The notes under the pieces: generated by a model | What the model saw: the letters and a program-made list of their open reading frames with translations, nothing else | What the model was told of the DNA's origin: nothing | Databases searched by the model: none | Assembly (NCBI GenBank): GCA_020853635.1 | Contig: JADYYN010000135.1 | Span: 1 to 64,000, forward strand | Reading direction: 5' to 3' | Source of the DNA: Gemmatimonadaceae bacterium | GTDB lineage: Bacteria > Gemmatimonadota > Gemmatimonadetes > Gemmatimonadales > Gemmatimonadaceae | Length of the DNA stretch: 64,000 bases | Shown here: one piece after another, positions 1 to 8,300 of the stretch | How the letters are laid out: each line of letters opens with the position of its first letter | Numbering within the stretch: the stretch's first letter is position 1 | Made by a program: the position numbers and the translations under genes

Positions 1-74
1 AGTTCGCGTGGATGGGGTCGCTGACGCCGGCGCAGTGGGCGGCGCTGGAAGCGTCGGCGCGAAAGGCGAAGTGA
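1..74 (+). CDS. C-terminal end of an upstream gene (partial)
   Basis: An open frame enters from the left edge (first full codon at base 3) and ends with TGA at 72-74, giving a 23-residue tail ending in LEASARKAK. The stop overlaps the GTG start of the next gene in a GTGA arrangement, so it is probably the preceding member of the same operon. Too little is visible to name the product. Confidence 0.55.
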   Translation, partial: FAWMGSLTPAQWAALEASARKAK

Positions 75-1291
75 GCAGCCACGCCGGTGCGACTCCTGCG
101 GGGGTGACCGCGACGGATGTCTCGGCTTTTCGCGACTTTCTCGAGGAACACGCGTTCCCGATCGAGCCGGCGTTCCTCGCGCAGCCGTTCCGCGAGCTGT
201 TGCCCGTACTCCGCGCCATGCGCGAAGAGGTGAAGCGGCGGGGGCTCTGGGCGCCGCACTTGCCCAAGGCACACGGCGGCATGGGTCTCTCGCTCGTGGA
301 GTTCGCACACGTGAGCGCCGTGCTCGGCGAGAGTCCGATCGGGCACTATCTGTTCAACTGCAACGCGCCCGATATCGGCAACCAGGAGCTGCTGCTCTCA
401 CACGGCTCCGATGCGCAGCGTGCGCGTTGGTTCGTTCCGCTCTCGCGCGGTGAGATCCGCAGCTGCTTCGCGATGACCGAACCGGAGTTTGCAGGCTCCA
501 ACCCGGTGTGGATGAACACCACGGCTCGACGTGATGGCGACGAGTATGTGATCACGGGGCACAAGTGGTTCACGTCGTCGGCCGATGGAGCGGCGTTCAC
601 CATCGTGATGGCCGTAACCGCGCCCGATGCGCCGATGCACAAACGCGCGAGTCAGATCATCGTGCCGATCGACGCGGCGGGCATCACGTTCGTCCGCAAC
701 ATCCCGGTGATGGGGGAAGCGGGCAGCGACTACGTGAGTCACGCCGAACTGCGCTTCGACGACGTGCGAGTGCCGGTGAGCAATCGCATCGGCGACGAAG
801 GGGCGGGCTTCGCGCTCGCGCAGGAGCGTCTGGGGCCGGGGCGCATCCATCATTGTATGCGCTGGCTCGGCATCGCGGAGCGTGCGTTCCGCTTGATGGT
901 CGCTCGCGCCGCGACCCGCGAACTCGCGCCGGGTGAACCGTTGGGCCGGCAACAGGCCGTGCAGCATTGGATCGCGGAGTGTCGAGCCGAGATGGATGCC
1001 TCGCGACTGCTGGTGTTGGACGTGGCGGCACGAATCGAGCGAGAGGGCGCGCACGCCGCGCGCGACGGGATCTCGTTGATCAAGTTCCACGTCGCGGGTG
1101 TACTGCAGCGTGTGCTCGACCGCGCGATCCAGGTGCATGGCGCGCTCGGCATGACGGACGACACACCGCTCGCGTACTGGTACCGACACGAGCGCGGCGC
1201 GCGGATCTACGACGGACCCGATGAAGTGCACAAGAGCGCGGTGGCGAAGCGCATCCTCGAAGCGGCGGGTATGCCGAAGGCGGCGCGGTGA
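71..1291 (+). CDS. Acyl-CoA dehydrogenase
   Basis: FAD-dependent acyl-CoA dehydrogenase, 406 aa, catalysing alpha,beta-desaturation of an acyl-CoA in the cytoplasm. The central beta-domain signature is visible (CFAMTEPEFAGSNP, then GHKWFTSS), and near the C-terminus the motif YDGPDEVHKSAVAK carries the glutamate expected to be the catalytic base, the arrangement of the ACAD10/11-like group. The frame is open to base 8, but GTG at 71 is preferred: it overlaps the upstream stop as GTGA and has an AAAGG-like sequence just upstream. It overlaps the downstream phosphotransferase by 4 nt. The pairing with an APH-fold kinase mirrors the two-domain mammalian ACAD10/ACAD11 proteins, suggesting catabolism of an unusual (e.g. 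hydroxy) acyl-CoA; the exact substrate is unknown. Confidence 0.93.
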   Translation: MSSHAGATPAGVTATDVSAFRDFLEEHAFPIEPAFLAQPFRELLPVLRAMREEVKRRGLWAPHLPKAHGGMGLSLVEFAHVSAVLGESPIGHYLFNCNAPDIGNQELLLSHGSDAQRARWFVPLSRGEIRSCFAMTEPEFAGSNPVWMNTTARRDGDEYVITGHKWFTSSADGAAFTIVMAVTAPDAPMHKRASQIIVPIDAAGITFVRNIPVMGEAGSDYVSHAELRFDDVRVPVSNRIGDEGAGFALAQERLGPGRIHHCMRWLGIAERAFRLMVARAATRELAPGEPLGRQQAVQHWIAECRAEMDASRLLVLDVAARIEREGAHAARDGISLIKFHVAGVLQRVLDRAIQVHGALGMTDDTPLAYWYRHERGARIYDGPDEVHKSAVAKRILEAAGMPKAAR

Positions 1292-2328
1292 GCGCGAATA
1301 TGAAGGTGAGCACTGAGCAGGTCCCGCTGGACGCGCTCAATGCCTGGCTCGCGACCGAAGCCCCGATGCTCGGCACCGTGAAGTCCATCACGCAGTTCCC
1401 CGGCGGTTTCTCCAACCTTACGTACCTGCTCACCACCACCACGGGTGAGGCGGTGCTGCGTCGCCCACCCGTGGGTGTGTCAGCCGGCCGCGCGCACGAC
1501 ATGCCGCGCGAGGCGCGCATCCTCTCGGTGCTCGAGCTGCGCGGCGTCCCGGCGCCGCGCGCGTTCGCGACCTGTGAGGACGCGTCGGTGATCGGTGCGC
1601 CGTTCTATGTGATGGAGCGGAAGGACGGCCTGATCCTTCGCGGTGCCACTGCGCCCGCCGGGTGGGGCCCGAAGGAGTTCGCGGCGCTGAGCGAATCGTT
1701 CGTCGACACACTCGTCGCCATCCACGGTGCGACGCCGTCCGATCCGGTGATCGGCGGACTCGGTCGGCCGATGGGATATGTGGGCCGTCAGGTGGACGGC
1801 TGGACCGAGCGTTGGCAGCATGCGCGCACCGACGACGTGCCGGCGATGGAATCGCTCGCGGCCTGGCTCAACGAGAAGCAGCCGAGTGAGTCGGGGGCAT
1901 GTCTGGTGCACAACGACTACAAGTACGACAACCTCGTGCTCGATCCGGCGAAGCCCGGTCGCATCGTCGCGGTACTCGACTGGGAGATGGCGACGCTCGG
2001 TGATCCGCTGCTCGATGTGGGCACATCGCTCGGCTACTGGGTGGAGGCGGGTGACCATCCCGCGTTCAAGGCGTTGGGGCTGGGCATGACCGCACTGCCG
2101 GGCAACTTCACGCGCGGGCAACTCTGGGCGCGGTACCTCGAGAAGTCCGGGCGATCGATGCGGAGCGCGAGCTGGTATCACGCGTTCGGCTTGTTCAAGA
2201 TCGCGGTGATCGCGCAGCAGATCTACGCGCGATACAAGAAGGGACTCACCACGGATGAGCGCTTCGCGCGGCTGGGTGATGCGGTGCGATTGCTGGCGGA
2301 GATGGGCCAACAGGAGGCGACACGATGA
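1288..2328 (+). CDS. Phosphotransferase family protein (APH fold, ACAD10/11 N-domain-like)
   Basis: Kinase of the aminoglycoside-phosphotransferase fold, 346 aa. The catalytic loop is visible as CLVHNDYKYDNLVLD (HxDxxxxN) at about residues 207-221 and the metal-binding segment as VLDWEMATLGDPLLDVG. Family knowledge: such proteins next to acyl-CoA dehydrogenases are thought to phosphorylate hydroxyacyl-CoA substrates rather than antibiotics. GTG at 1288 overlaps the dehydrogenase stop (GTGA); an in-frame ATG lies at 1300. The 3' end overlaps the next gene by ATGA, so the three genes are translationally coupled. Confidence 0.9.
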   Translation: MSANMKVSTEQVPLDALNAWLATEAPMLGTVKSITQFPGGFSNLTYLLTTTTGEAVLRRPPVGVSAGRAHDMPREARILSVLELRGVPAPRAFATCEDASVIGAPFYVMERKDGLILRGATAPAGWGPKEFAALSESFVDTLVAIHGATPSDPVIGGLGRPMGYVGRQVDGWTERWQHARTDDVPAMESLAAWLNEKQPSESGACLVHNDYKYDNLVLDPAKPGRIVAVLDWEMATLGDPLLDVGTSLGYWVEAGDHPAFKALGLGMTALPGNFTRGQLWARYLEKSGRSMRSASWYHAFGLFKIAVIAQQIYARYKKGLTTDERFARLGDAVRLLAEMGQQEATR

Positions 2329-2705
2329 CCGGCATTCGACTCGGCAAGTTGCAGCAGATCGCGCTCGTGCAGCACGATGTGGAACAGGCCGTCCCGTTCT
2401 ATCGGGACGGCCTGGGGTTGCCGCTGCAGTTCGCGATGGCGGGGATGGCGTTCTTCGACGCGGGCGGTGTGCGCTTGATGCTCACCAAGCCAAGCTCAGC
2501 CGAGGTCGATCATCCCAACTCGATCCTGTACTTCGATGTGTCGGATTGCCGCGCGGCCTATGCCGACTTGAAGGCGCGGGGGGTGCCGTTCGACGACGAA
2601 CCGCATCTCGTGGGGAAGACGGCGACGCACGAGATCTGGATGTGTTTCTGCCGCGATCCCGAGCGCAACCTCATCGGGATCGCGGAGCAGAAGCCGATCG
2701 CTTAA
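2325..2705 (+). CDS. VOC (glyoxalase/bleomycin-resistance fold) protein
   Basis: Small 126-aa vicinal-oxygen-chelate protein. The beta-alpha-beta module is clear: KLQQIALVQHDVEQAVPFYRD at the N-terminus, then GLGLPLQF, and a C-terminal segment ending EIWMCFCRDPERNLIGI with the usual terminal metal-ligand region. It starts with ATGA overlapping the phosphotransferase stop and is the last gene of the acyl-CoA operon. Its TAA shares the palindrome TTAA with the stop of the convergent small gene, a 4-nt tail-to-tail overlap. Substrate not predictable; an epimerase or lyase role on a CoA or aldehyde intermediate is possible. Confidence 0.85.
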   Translation: MTGIRLGKLQQIALVQHDVEQAVPFYRDGLGLPLQFAMAGMAFFDAGGVRLMLTKPSSAEVDHPNSILYFDVSDCRAAYADLKARGVPFDDEPHLVGKTATHEIWMCFCRDPERNLIGIAEQKPIA

Positions 2706-3064
2706 GCCTCGTAGAGGTCGCGCACGAGGAGGAGCTGGATGTGCTCGCTGGACTCGCTCTCGATGGCCTGCACGGTGAGCGGGAGCGTGCCGTCCGGCCG
2801 GACCATGCCCTTCACTTCGTCGTAGAGCGCGGCGCCGAAGTCGAGCACGTCATCGCGCTTGCCCGCGATGCGCATCTGCGCCTGATAGACGGTGCGGATG
2901 GGCGGGTTGGAGAGCGAGATGTGGAGTCGGGCCGAGGGGCGCGGGGCGCGGGCGCGGATCTCGGCTTCGATGGCGTCGAGGCGTTCGGCGCGGGCCATGG
3001 CGTTCGCGCGGTCGTTTGCCATTACGGTGACTCGGGCAGGGGAGGCGATCGTGGCGGTGCTCAT
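2702..3064 (-). CDS. Conserved small protein, paralogue A (unknown function)
   Basis: 120 aa if started at ATG 3064, which has GGAG 9 nt upstream; the frame stays open to 3127 but lacks a better start. I do not recognise the family. The C-terminal half, DEVKGMVRPDGTLPLT followed by AIESESSEHIQ, is nearly identical to the neighbouring gene at 3233-3574, so the two are tandem paralogues. No signal peptide or membrane segment is visible; the N-terminus is Ala/Arg-rich and likely helical (RAERLDAIEAEIRARAPRP). Two hairpins lie in its upstream region. Confidence 0.75.
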   Translation of the reverse strand: MSTATIASPARVTVMANDRANAMARAERLDAIEAEIRARAPRPSARLHISLSNPPIRTVYQAQMRIAGKRDDVLDFGAALYDEVKGMVRPDGTLPLTVQAIESESSEHIQLLLVRDLYEA

Positions 3065-3141
3065 GTGCTGGGCTCCAGAGAGGGGGGTGGATCGACTTGT
3101 GAAATGTTTCACAAGCGCCCCTGGCATACAAGCGAGCCACT

Positions 3142-3160
3142 CAGGTAGGCCTCCTACCTG
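3142..3160. repeat. Short perfect inverted repeat upstream of paralogue A
   Basis: CAGGTAGG and CCTACCTG form a perfect 8-bp stem with a 3-nt loop, in the gap between the two tandem paralogues. It could be part of a terminator, an mRNA leader element or an operator half-site pair. No poly-U tract follows on either strand. Confidence 0.5.
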
Positions 3161-3161
3161 A

Positions 3162-3202
3162 ACGGGTGGGGCGGCGTCGAAACAGCACGCGGCCCCACCC
3201 GT
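3162..3202. terminator. GC-rich hairpin between the tandem paralogues
   Basis: ACGGGTGGGGC (3162-3172) pairs perfectly with GCCCCACCCGT (3192-3202), an 11-bp stem with a 19-nt loop, directly adjacent to the smaller hairpin. In the minus direction it lies just after the stop of paralogue B and before paralogue A, so it may terminate B or attenuate A. There is no strong U-run, so intrinsic termination is uncertain. Confidence 0.45.
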
Positions 3203-3232
3203 TTCACCGGCGAATCAGAAAGCTGGACAGCG

Positions 3233-3574
3233 TTAGCCCTCGTACATCTCCCGGGCGATGACGATCTGGATGTGCTCGGAACTCTCGCTCTCAATCGCGC
3301 TGAGCGTCAACGGAAGCGTCCCGTCAGGCCGCACCATGCCCTTCACTTCATCGAAGAGGACGGCGGCGAAGTCGAGCACGTCTTCCTTGGGGCCGGAGAG
3401 ACGCACATAGGAGAGGAACTCGCTGCGGCTCTCGACCGGCGAGAGCGAGACGTGCACGCGCGCGGCGGGCCGGGGTGCGCGGGCGAGGATCTCCTGCTCG
3501 AGCGCATCGATCTTCGCGGCGCGCGTCATGGCGGTGACGCGGGCGAGGTGGTCGGGGCTGGCGATCTGGATCAT
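3233..3574 (-). CDS. Conserved small protein, paralogue B (unknown function)
   Basis: 113 aa from ATG 3574; upstream in-frame codons exist to 3712 but read as non-coding. It aligns over its full length with the gene at 2702-3064: ARAPRPAARVHVSL, DVLDFAAVLFDEVKGMVRPDGTLP and AIESESSEHIQ are shared. I do not recognise the family. Both genes are transcribed leftwards and are separated by two hairpins. The start is close to the left edge of the Rhs fragment, so this pair marks the boundary between core genes and the accessory island. Confidence 0.75.
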   Translation of the reverse strand: MIQIASPDHLARVTAMTRAAKIDALEQEILARAPRPAARVHVSLSPVESRSEFLSYVRLSGPKEDVLDFAAVLFDEVKGMVRPDGTLPLTLSAIESESSEHIQIVIAREMYEG

Positions 3575-3689
3575 GATGTTGGACGGCGGAAGGCGGATGG
3601 GAGACGGCGGACCGATGCGGAATGCCGAGGCATGGGGCAAGAAGTGCGCCTGACGCCATCTGCGAAATCTACCGAACGCGAGCGGCGGC

Positions 3690-5786
3690 ATGTTGCGCGC
3701 GAGGGGACTCATTGCGCCCGATGGCCGCGCCGTGACGTTCGCCTACGACTCGTCCGGCAACCTCACGAGTGTGACCCCACCGGGCAAACCGGCGCACACG
3801 TTCGTGTACGCGCCGGCCGATCGCCTGGCGCAGTACAATCCGCCCACCAACGGCCTGCCGGTGAGTGCGACGGGCTACGTGTACAACACCGCCGGCCAGG
3901 TGACCGTGTTGCGGCGCGCGGTGGGGGACTCCATCCGCTTCGTGTATGACGGGGCCGGCCGTCCGTCGAGCGTGGTGTTCGACCGCGGGACGCTGGGCTT
4001 CAGTTACAACGGCACGACCGGCAACCTCACGTCGATGAGTGCGCCGGGTGGTCAGGGGCTGGCGTTCACGTACGACGGCGCGCTGCCGACGAGTGTGACG
4101 TGGAGCGGGACCGTGAGTGGCAGCACGGCGGTCGCGTACAACAGCGACTTCCGCGTGACGAGCCAGACCGTGAACGGCGCCAACGCGGTGAGCTTCGGTT
4201 ATGACGCCGACGGGCTGCTGACGCAGGCGGGTGGCTTGGGGCTCCGGCGTGCGACCAACAACGGTCGCCTGGACGCCGACTCCATCACGGTGGGCGGCGC
4301 GACGCAGCGGAGCACGTACGGGTACGACAATCACGGTGCCCTCAACCAGCTGACCGCGCGCCGCGGCACCGACACACTGTTCGCGACGAGCTACGTGCGC
4401 GACTCGTTGAGTCGCATCACCCAGCTCACCGAGCGCGTGAACGGCACCACGCAGGTGGTGGCGTTCACGTACGACTCGGTGGGCCGGTTGAGCAGCGTGA
4501 CGCGGAACGGCACGCCGACGGCGAGCTACACGTATGACCTGAATGGCAACCGCGCGACCAAGACCACGAGCGGCGGGACGCAGACGGCCGTGGTGGACGA
4601 CCAGGATCGCCTGACGAGCTACGGCGGGGCGACCTACCAGTACACGGCCCACGGCGACCTGCGGCGGAAGATCGTGGGCACGGACACCACCGAGTACACC
4701 TACGACGCGCTCGGAAACCTGACGCGGGTGGAGCTCCCGAACGGGACCGCGATCGGGTACCTGCTCGACGCCATGAACCGGCGGATCGGCAAGACCGTGA
4801 ACGACACGCTGGTCCGGGCGTGGCTCTACCAGGGGCAGCTGACGCCGGTGGCGGAGCTCGACGGCTCGGGCACCGTGGTGAGCCGGTTCGTGTACGCGAC
4901 GGGCGTGAACGTGCCGGACTACCTGGTGCGCGGGGACTCGACGTATCGGATCATTCGCGACCACTTGGGCAGCGTGCGGCTTGTGGTGAACGTGGCGAGC
5001 GGCACGGTCGCGCAGCGCGTGAGCTATGATGAGTTCGGGATCGAGACGGAGAACACGAATCCGGGGTGGCAGCCGTTTGGGTATGCGGGCGGGCTCACCG
5101 ATAGCCAGACGGGGCTCGTGCGGTTCGGGGCGCGGGACTATGATCCGGTGGCGGTGCGATGGACGGCCAAGGATCCGATTGGGTTTGCGGGGGGGCCCAC
5201 TGGACTCTATGAGTACGCCGACTCTGACCCGGTGAACGTTGTTGACCCTTTCGGCTTGTTCGGATTGAGAGATGCCGCGAGCTTCCTGCCTGTTGTCGGA
5301 TCAGCTCTCGATGCACTAGACGCGGTGCGCTGCGGTAACTACGGCATGGCTGCACTCAATCTGGGGCTCGCCGCGATGGATGCTACGGGAATGGGTGCGA
5401 TTGCGAAAGGACTTGCCGTAGGAACGATGAAGTGGTCTGCGCGGCAATCGATCAAACAAGTGCGAGGTAGTTCATCAAGCTGGGCCCAACTTCGCCGAGG
5501 CCTCCAGAAGATCGGAGAGGTTGTTCGAAACTCCGGTGCAACACCCCGCCGCGACTGGCTGACTACCGACCACATCTTCTTCAAGCAGAAAGACAACTGG
5601 CCGAATGAGCTGCTCAATCATCCTGCGAATCTGCAGACGGGAGTACCGCAGTGGCTCAATAGCGCCTTCGAACACATGACTCCGCTCGAGCGTGCCGCCC
5701 ACTTGCCAACCTGGATGAAGATCGGTGCAGGCGGCGTCGCGTCGACTGCCGCTGGCGCGACTGTGGTCGGCTGCGGCTGCAACTAG
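3690..5786 (+). CDS. Truncated Rhs-family protein with HNH-like C-terminal tip
   Basis: 698 aa with at least ten Rhs/YD repeats (for example YDSSGNL, YDGAGR, YDNHGAL, YDSVGRL, YDLNGNR, YDALGNL) and the conserved core end DYDPVAVRWTAKDPIGFAGG at about residue 485-505. After the core, a variable tip of about 175 aa holds a hydrophobic linker and then TTDHIFFKQ, NHPANLQ and FEHM, spaced as in HNH/endonuclease-VII-type nuclease toxins; this assignment is tentative. Full-length Rhs proteins carry a long N-terminal secretion/shell region. Here the frame is closed by a stop at 3651-3653 and begins inside the repeat region, so it is a 5'-truncated or orphan copy. The gene 20 nt downstream is the likely immunity partner. 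Confidence 0.8.
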   Translation: MLRARGLIAPDGRAVTFAYDSSGNLTSVTPPGKPAHTFVYAPADRLAQYNPPTNGLPVSATGYVYNTAGQVTVLRRAVGDSIRFVYDGAGRPSSVVFDRGTLGFSYNGTTGNLTSMSAPGGQGLAFTYDGALPTSVTWSGTVSGSTAVAYNSDFRVTSQTVNGANAVSFGYDADGLLTQAGGLGLRRATNNGRLDADSITVGGATQRSTYGYDNHGALNQLTARRGTDTLFATSYVRDSLSRITQLTERVNGTTQVVAFTYDSVGRLSSVTRNGTPTASYTYDLNGNRATKTTSGGTQTAVVDDQDRLTSYGGATYQYTAHGDLRRKIVGTDTTEYTYDALGNLTRVELPNGTAIGYLLDAMNRRIGKTVNDTLVRAWLYQGQLTPVAELDGSGTVVSRFVYATGVNVPDYLVRGDSTYRIIRDHLGSVRLVVNVASGTVAQRVSYDEFGIETENTNPGWQPFGYAGGLTDSQTGLVRFGARDYDPVAVRWTAKDPIGFAGGPTGLYEYADSDPVNVVDPFGLFGLRDAASFLPVVGSALDALDAVRCGNYGMAALNLGLAAMDATGMGAIAKGLAVGTMKWSARQSIKQVRGSSSSWAQLRRGLQKIGEVVRNSGATPRRDWLTTDHIFFKQKDNWPNELLNHPANLQTGVPQWLNSAFEHMTPLERAAHLPTWMKIGAGGVASTAAGATVVGCGCN
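4301..5194 (+). repeat. Rhs core duplication, copy 1
   Basis: This block is collinear without indels with 6495-7388 (constant offset of 2194 nt) and nearly identical in sequence. Translated, roughly ten residues differ over about 290. Identity collapses immediately after the GFAGG codons, exactly where the variable tip begins. Confidence 0.9.
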
Positions 5787-5805
5787 TTCTGCAGGAGACA
5801 CGCTT

Positions 5806-6228
5806 ATGCAATGGCCCATCACGCTACGATCCGACAAGCGGCTGACGGTCTTTCCGAACCTGGGAGGTGGGCGTTGGATCACAGGTCGGGTGTTGGAGAG
5901 AGAGGGTCTGCTTGAGAGTAAGGTCCAGAGTGACGGAAGCGCGAAGTTGCGATGGTTGCTGGATGCGGATGGACTGTATTGCGAACTGACACCTATCGGG
6001 CTCGCGCCCAGAACACTAGCACAAGCTCTCGGCTTGACTCGACGCGTAGAGCGGTACAAGCTGGGGCCGCTCCTTCGCCTCACTGCGAAGGAGTTGATGC
6101 TGCATCTAGCGGGACTAGAGGACGGGGATCTGCCGATGGCGCGAGACCTCCGACGTCAACTCAAGAAGTTGCCGGCAGATGTTGAGTGGAGTCGTGATGA
6201 CATGAAAGCCTATCTCGGCGAGTCATAA
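5806..6228 (+). CDS. Putative immunity protein for the Rhs HNH-like tip
   Basis: 140 aa, starting at ATG 5806 with AGGAG 8 nt upstream and lying 20 nt after the Rhs stop. No signal peptide or membrane segment; the protein appears soluble, which suits inhibition of a cytoplasmic nuclease. Features include an N-terminal beta-rich part (QWPITLRSDKRLTVFPNLGGG) and a charged helical C-terminus (DLRRQLKKLPADVEWSRDD). I do not recognise the family; the immunity role is inferred only from position directly after the toxin tip. The coding region is less GC-biased than the surrounding core genes, as expected for a mobile cassette. Confidence 0.6.
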   Translation: MQWPITLRSDKRLTVFPNLGGGRWITGRVLEREGLLESKVQSDGSAKLRWLLDADGLYCELTPIGLAPRTLAQALGLTRRVERYKLGPLLRLTAKELMLHLAGLEDGDLPMARDLRRQLKKLPADVEWSRDDMKAYLGES

Positions 6229-6447
6229 CGACCGACTTGCGGTGAGGGCCTCCGCGCCGCTTCTCCAGTCTTAAGCTGACAACTCGGCCGGTGATGCCGT
6301 GAGGATCTGTGCTAGCTCGTGTGGCGTCAACTTCTGGCAGGTTTAGTCACCGCGACCGCGCGCCACCCGTCGAACGCATCAGGCATGCACCACAGCGCAG
6401 CTCCCGCTTCGACGAATCGCACAATGTAGCAACCGAAAGAAGACCGA

Positions 6448-7965
6448 GTGCCGATTCTACTCCGCTGCGACGTTGTCATCGCCGCAGCGGTTCAGACGCA
6501 GCGGAGCACGTTCGAGCACGACAGCCACGGCGCGCTCACCCAGCTGACCGCGCGCCGCGGCACCGACACGCTGTTCGCGACGAGCTACGTGCGTGACTCG
6601 TTAAGCCGCATCACGCAGCTCACCGAGCGCGTGAACGGCACCACGCAGGTGGTGGCGTTCGCGTACGACTCGGTGGGCCGGTTGAGCAGCGTGACGCGGA
6701 ACGGCACGCCGACGGCGAGCTACACGTATGACCTGAACGGCAACCGCGCGACCAAGACCACGAGCGGCGGCACCCAGACGGCCGTGGTGGACGATCAGGA
6801 TCGCCTGACGAGTTATGGTGGGGCGACGTACCAGTACACGGCGCACGGCGACCTGCGGCGGAAGATCGCCGGCACGGACACCACCGAGTACACCTACGAC
6901 GCCCTGGGGAACCTGACACGCGTGGAGCTCCCGACCGGGACGGTGATCGGGTACCTGCTCGACGCGATGAACCGGCGGATCGGGAAGACGGTGAACGACA
7001 CGCTGGTGAAGGCGTGGTTGTACCAGGGGCAGCTGACGCCGGTGGCGGAGCTGGACGGCTCGGGCAGCGTGGTGAGCCGGTTCGTGTACGCGACGGGCGT
7101 GAATGTGCCGGACTACCTGGTGCGCGGCGATTCGACGTATCGGATCATTCGCGATCACTTGGGCAGCGTGCGGCTCGTGGTGAACGTGGCGAGCGGCACG
7201 ATCGCGCAGCGCGTGAGCTATGATGAGTTCGGGATCGAGACGGAGAACACGAATCCCGGGTGGCAGCCGTTTGGGTATGCGGGCGGGCTCGCCGATAGCC
7301 AGACGGGGCTCGTGCGGTTCGGGGCGCGGGACTATGATCCGGTGGCGGGGCGGTGGACGGCGAAGGATCCGATTGGGTTTGCGGGGGGCACTACTAGCCT
7401 CTATTCCTACGCGGCGAATGACGCAATCAACGCAATCGATCCTATCGGTACTTGGTACTGGTTGGCGATCGGTGCCGTCGCCGGCGCCAGCTCAGCCGCG
7501 TTCGAGGCATGGGGGAATGGAGGAAGCGGTTGGTCGATCTTGGGTTCTGCTGCGGTTGGTCTCATCGTCGGTGGTGCCACGAGTGTGATCCCGCCGCTCA
7601 AGATGCTCGGTCCCGGAGCCAGCGCCGTGATCCAGGGAGCGACTGGTGGGGCGCTCGGAAACTTCTCAAGTCAGGTGATCGAACGGATTCGAAGTGGAAG
7701 GGAGATTTGTGCCTTGAACGTTGTGACCTCCGGTCTCTATGGCGCAATCGGCGGCAGACTCTTCCAACCAATTAGCAAGGTTTTCGGGAACGTGTCGTGG
7801 CTCTCGCCTGCGGAGCGCAGATTCGACGATCTCTCGAGTGAGTTGTCGGCAGGGCTCGTCGGATCACTCCTTGAACTCGGAGAAAGGGCTTTCCGCGATC
7901 TCGTGCGTCCCACGCGCCCCGAACCGGGGCCCGTACTCCCACCGAACTATCCGAGCAACCGATGA
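6448..7965 (+). CDS. Second Rhs core fragment with a membrane-type C-terminal tip
   Basis: 505 aa starting at GTG 6448, a start of uncertain use with a weak purine-rich region upstream. Residues from about 17 duplicate the last 300 residues of the first Rhs core almost exactly, then diverge after the PIGFAGG signature. The new tip (about 180 aa) contains two Gly/Ala-rich hydrophobic stretches (YWLAIGAVAGASSAAFEAWG and SILGSAAVGLIVGGATSVIP) and a second glycine-rich region, with no nuclease motif seen; a membrane-acting toxin is possible. The first ~16 residues are unrelated to Rhs, so this is a displaced tip cassette. Its stop overlaps the next small gene by ATGA. Confidence 0.75.
   Translation: MPILLRCDVVIAAAVQTQRSTFEHDSHGALTQLTARRGTDTLFATSYVRDSLSRITQLTERVNGTTQVVAFAYDSVGRLSSVTRNGTPTASYTYDLNGNRATKTTSGGTQTAVVDDQDRLTSYGGATYQYTAHGDLRRKIAGTDTTEYTYDALGNLTRVELPTGTVIGYLLDAMNRRIGKTVNDTLVKAWLYQGQLTPVAELDGSGSVVSRFVYATGVNVPDYLVRGDSTYRIIRDHLGSVRLVVNVASGTIAQRVSYDEFGIETENTNPGWQPFGYAGGLADSQTGLVRFGARDYDPVAGRWTAKDPIGFAGGTTSLYSYAANDAINAIDPIGTWYWLAIGAVAGASSAAFEAWGNGGSGWSILGSAAVGLIVGGATSVIPPLKMLGPGASAVIQGATGGALGNFSSQVIERIRSGREICALNVVTSGLYGAIGGRLFQPISKVFGNVSWLSPAERRFDDLSSELSAGLVGSLLELGERAFRDLVRPTRPEPGPVLPPNYPSNR
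6495..7388 (+). repeat. Rhs core duplication, copy 2
   Basis: Collinear copy of 4301-5194 with no indels. The shared region begins at GACGCAGCGGAGCACG and ends at the GFAGG codons. It would allow homologous exchange that swaps the expressed tip. Confidence 0.9.
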
Positions 7966-8201
7966 ATCGCATCCTGCTCTCGGTGATACTACCGCTCGTC
8001 GCCGCAGAGGGCGTGCGTAGGATGTGGTTCGGATTCCGCTACGGAGTCCAGCGCCGGCGAATGCGTCGATCCGACTTCAATCTCGAACCGGATGGAGATA
8101 TCGTCGGATGGCGTGCAGTGGCCATCGGTCTCACGCTGTTGATCGTAGGGGGATTCCTTCTCGTAAGTGCTAGCGTCGTTCTCTACGACCAATGGAGCTG
8201 A
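7962..8201 (+). CDS. Small two-TM protein, putative Rhs immunity (copy a)
   Basis: 79 aa with two predicted membrane helices: residues 4-16 (ILLSVILPLVAAE) and about 52-72 (AVAIGLTLLIVGGFLLVSASV), separated by a basic loop (RYGVQRRRMRR). The start ATG overlaps the stop of the second Rhs gene (ATGA), so it is translationally coupled. It resembles the next gene in length and layout. A membrane immunity partner would fit the membrane-type tip encoded just upstream. Function is inferred from context; the family is not recognised. Confidence 0.65.
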   Translation: MNRILLSVILPLVAAEGVRRMWFGFRYGVQRRRMRRSDFNLEPDGDIVGWRAVAIGLTLLIVGGFLLVSASVVLYDQWS

Positions 8202-8300
8202 CATCTGTGTGTGATCACCGGGCCGGAACCTCTCGGGGTCCAGCACCATCAGACTCCTTGTGGAGCTGCCAGGGCTCGCTACCGTAGGTAGGGGAGTTCG

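Noticed and set aside
3669-4964. 431-aa minus-strand frame opposite the Rhs core
   Set aside because: His/Arg/Val-rich mirror of the YD repeats; an equivalent mirror occurs opposite the second core copy.
6229-6447. A small gene between the first immunity gene and the second Rhs fragment
   Set aside because: Open frames there are Arg-rich, lack an RBS and run into the Rhs core in the wrong frame.
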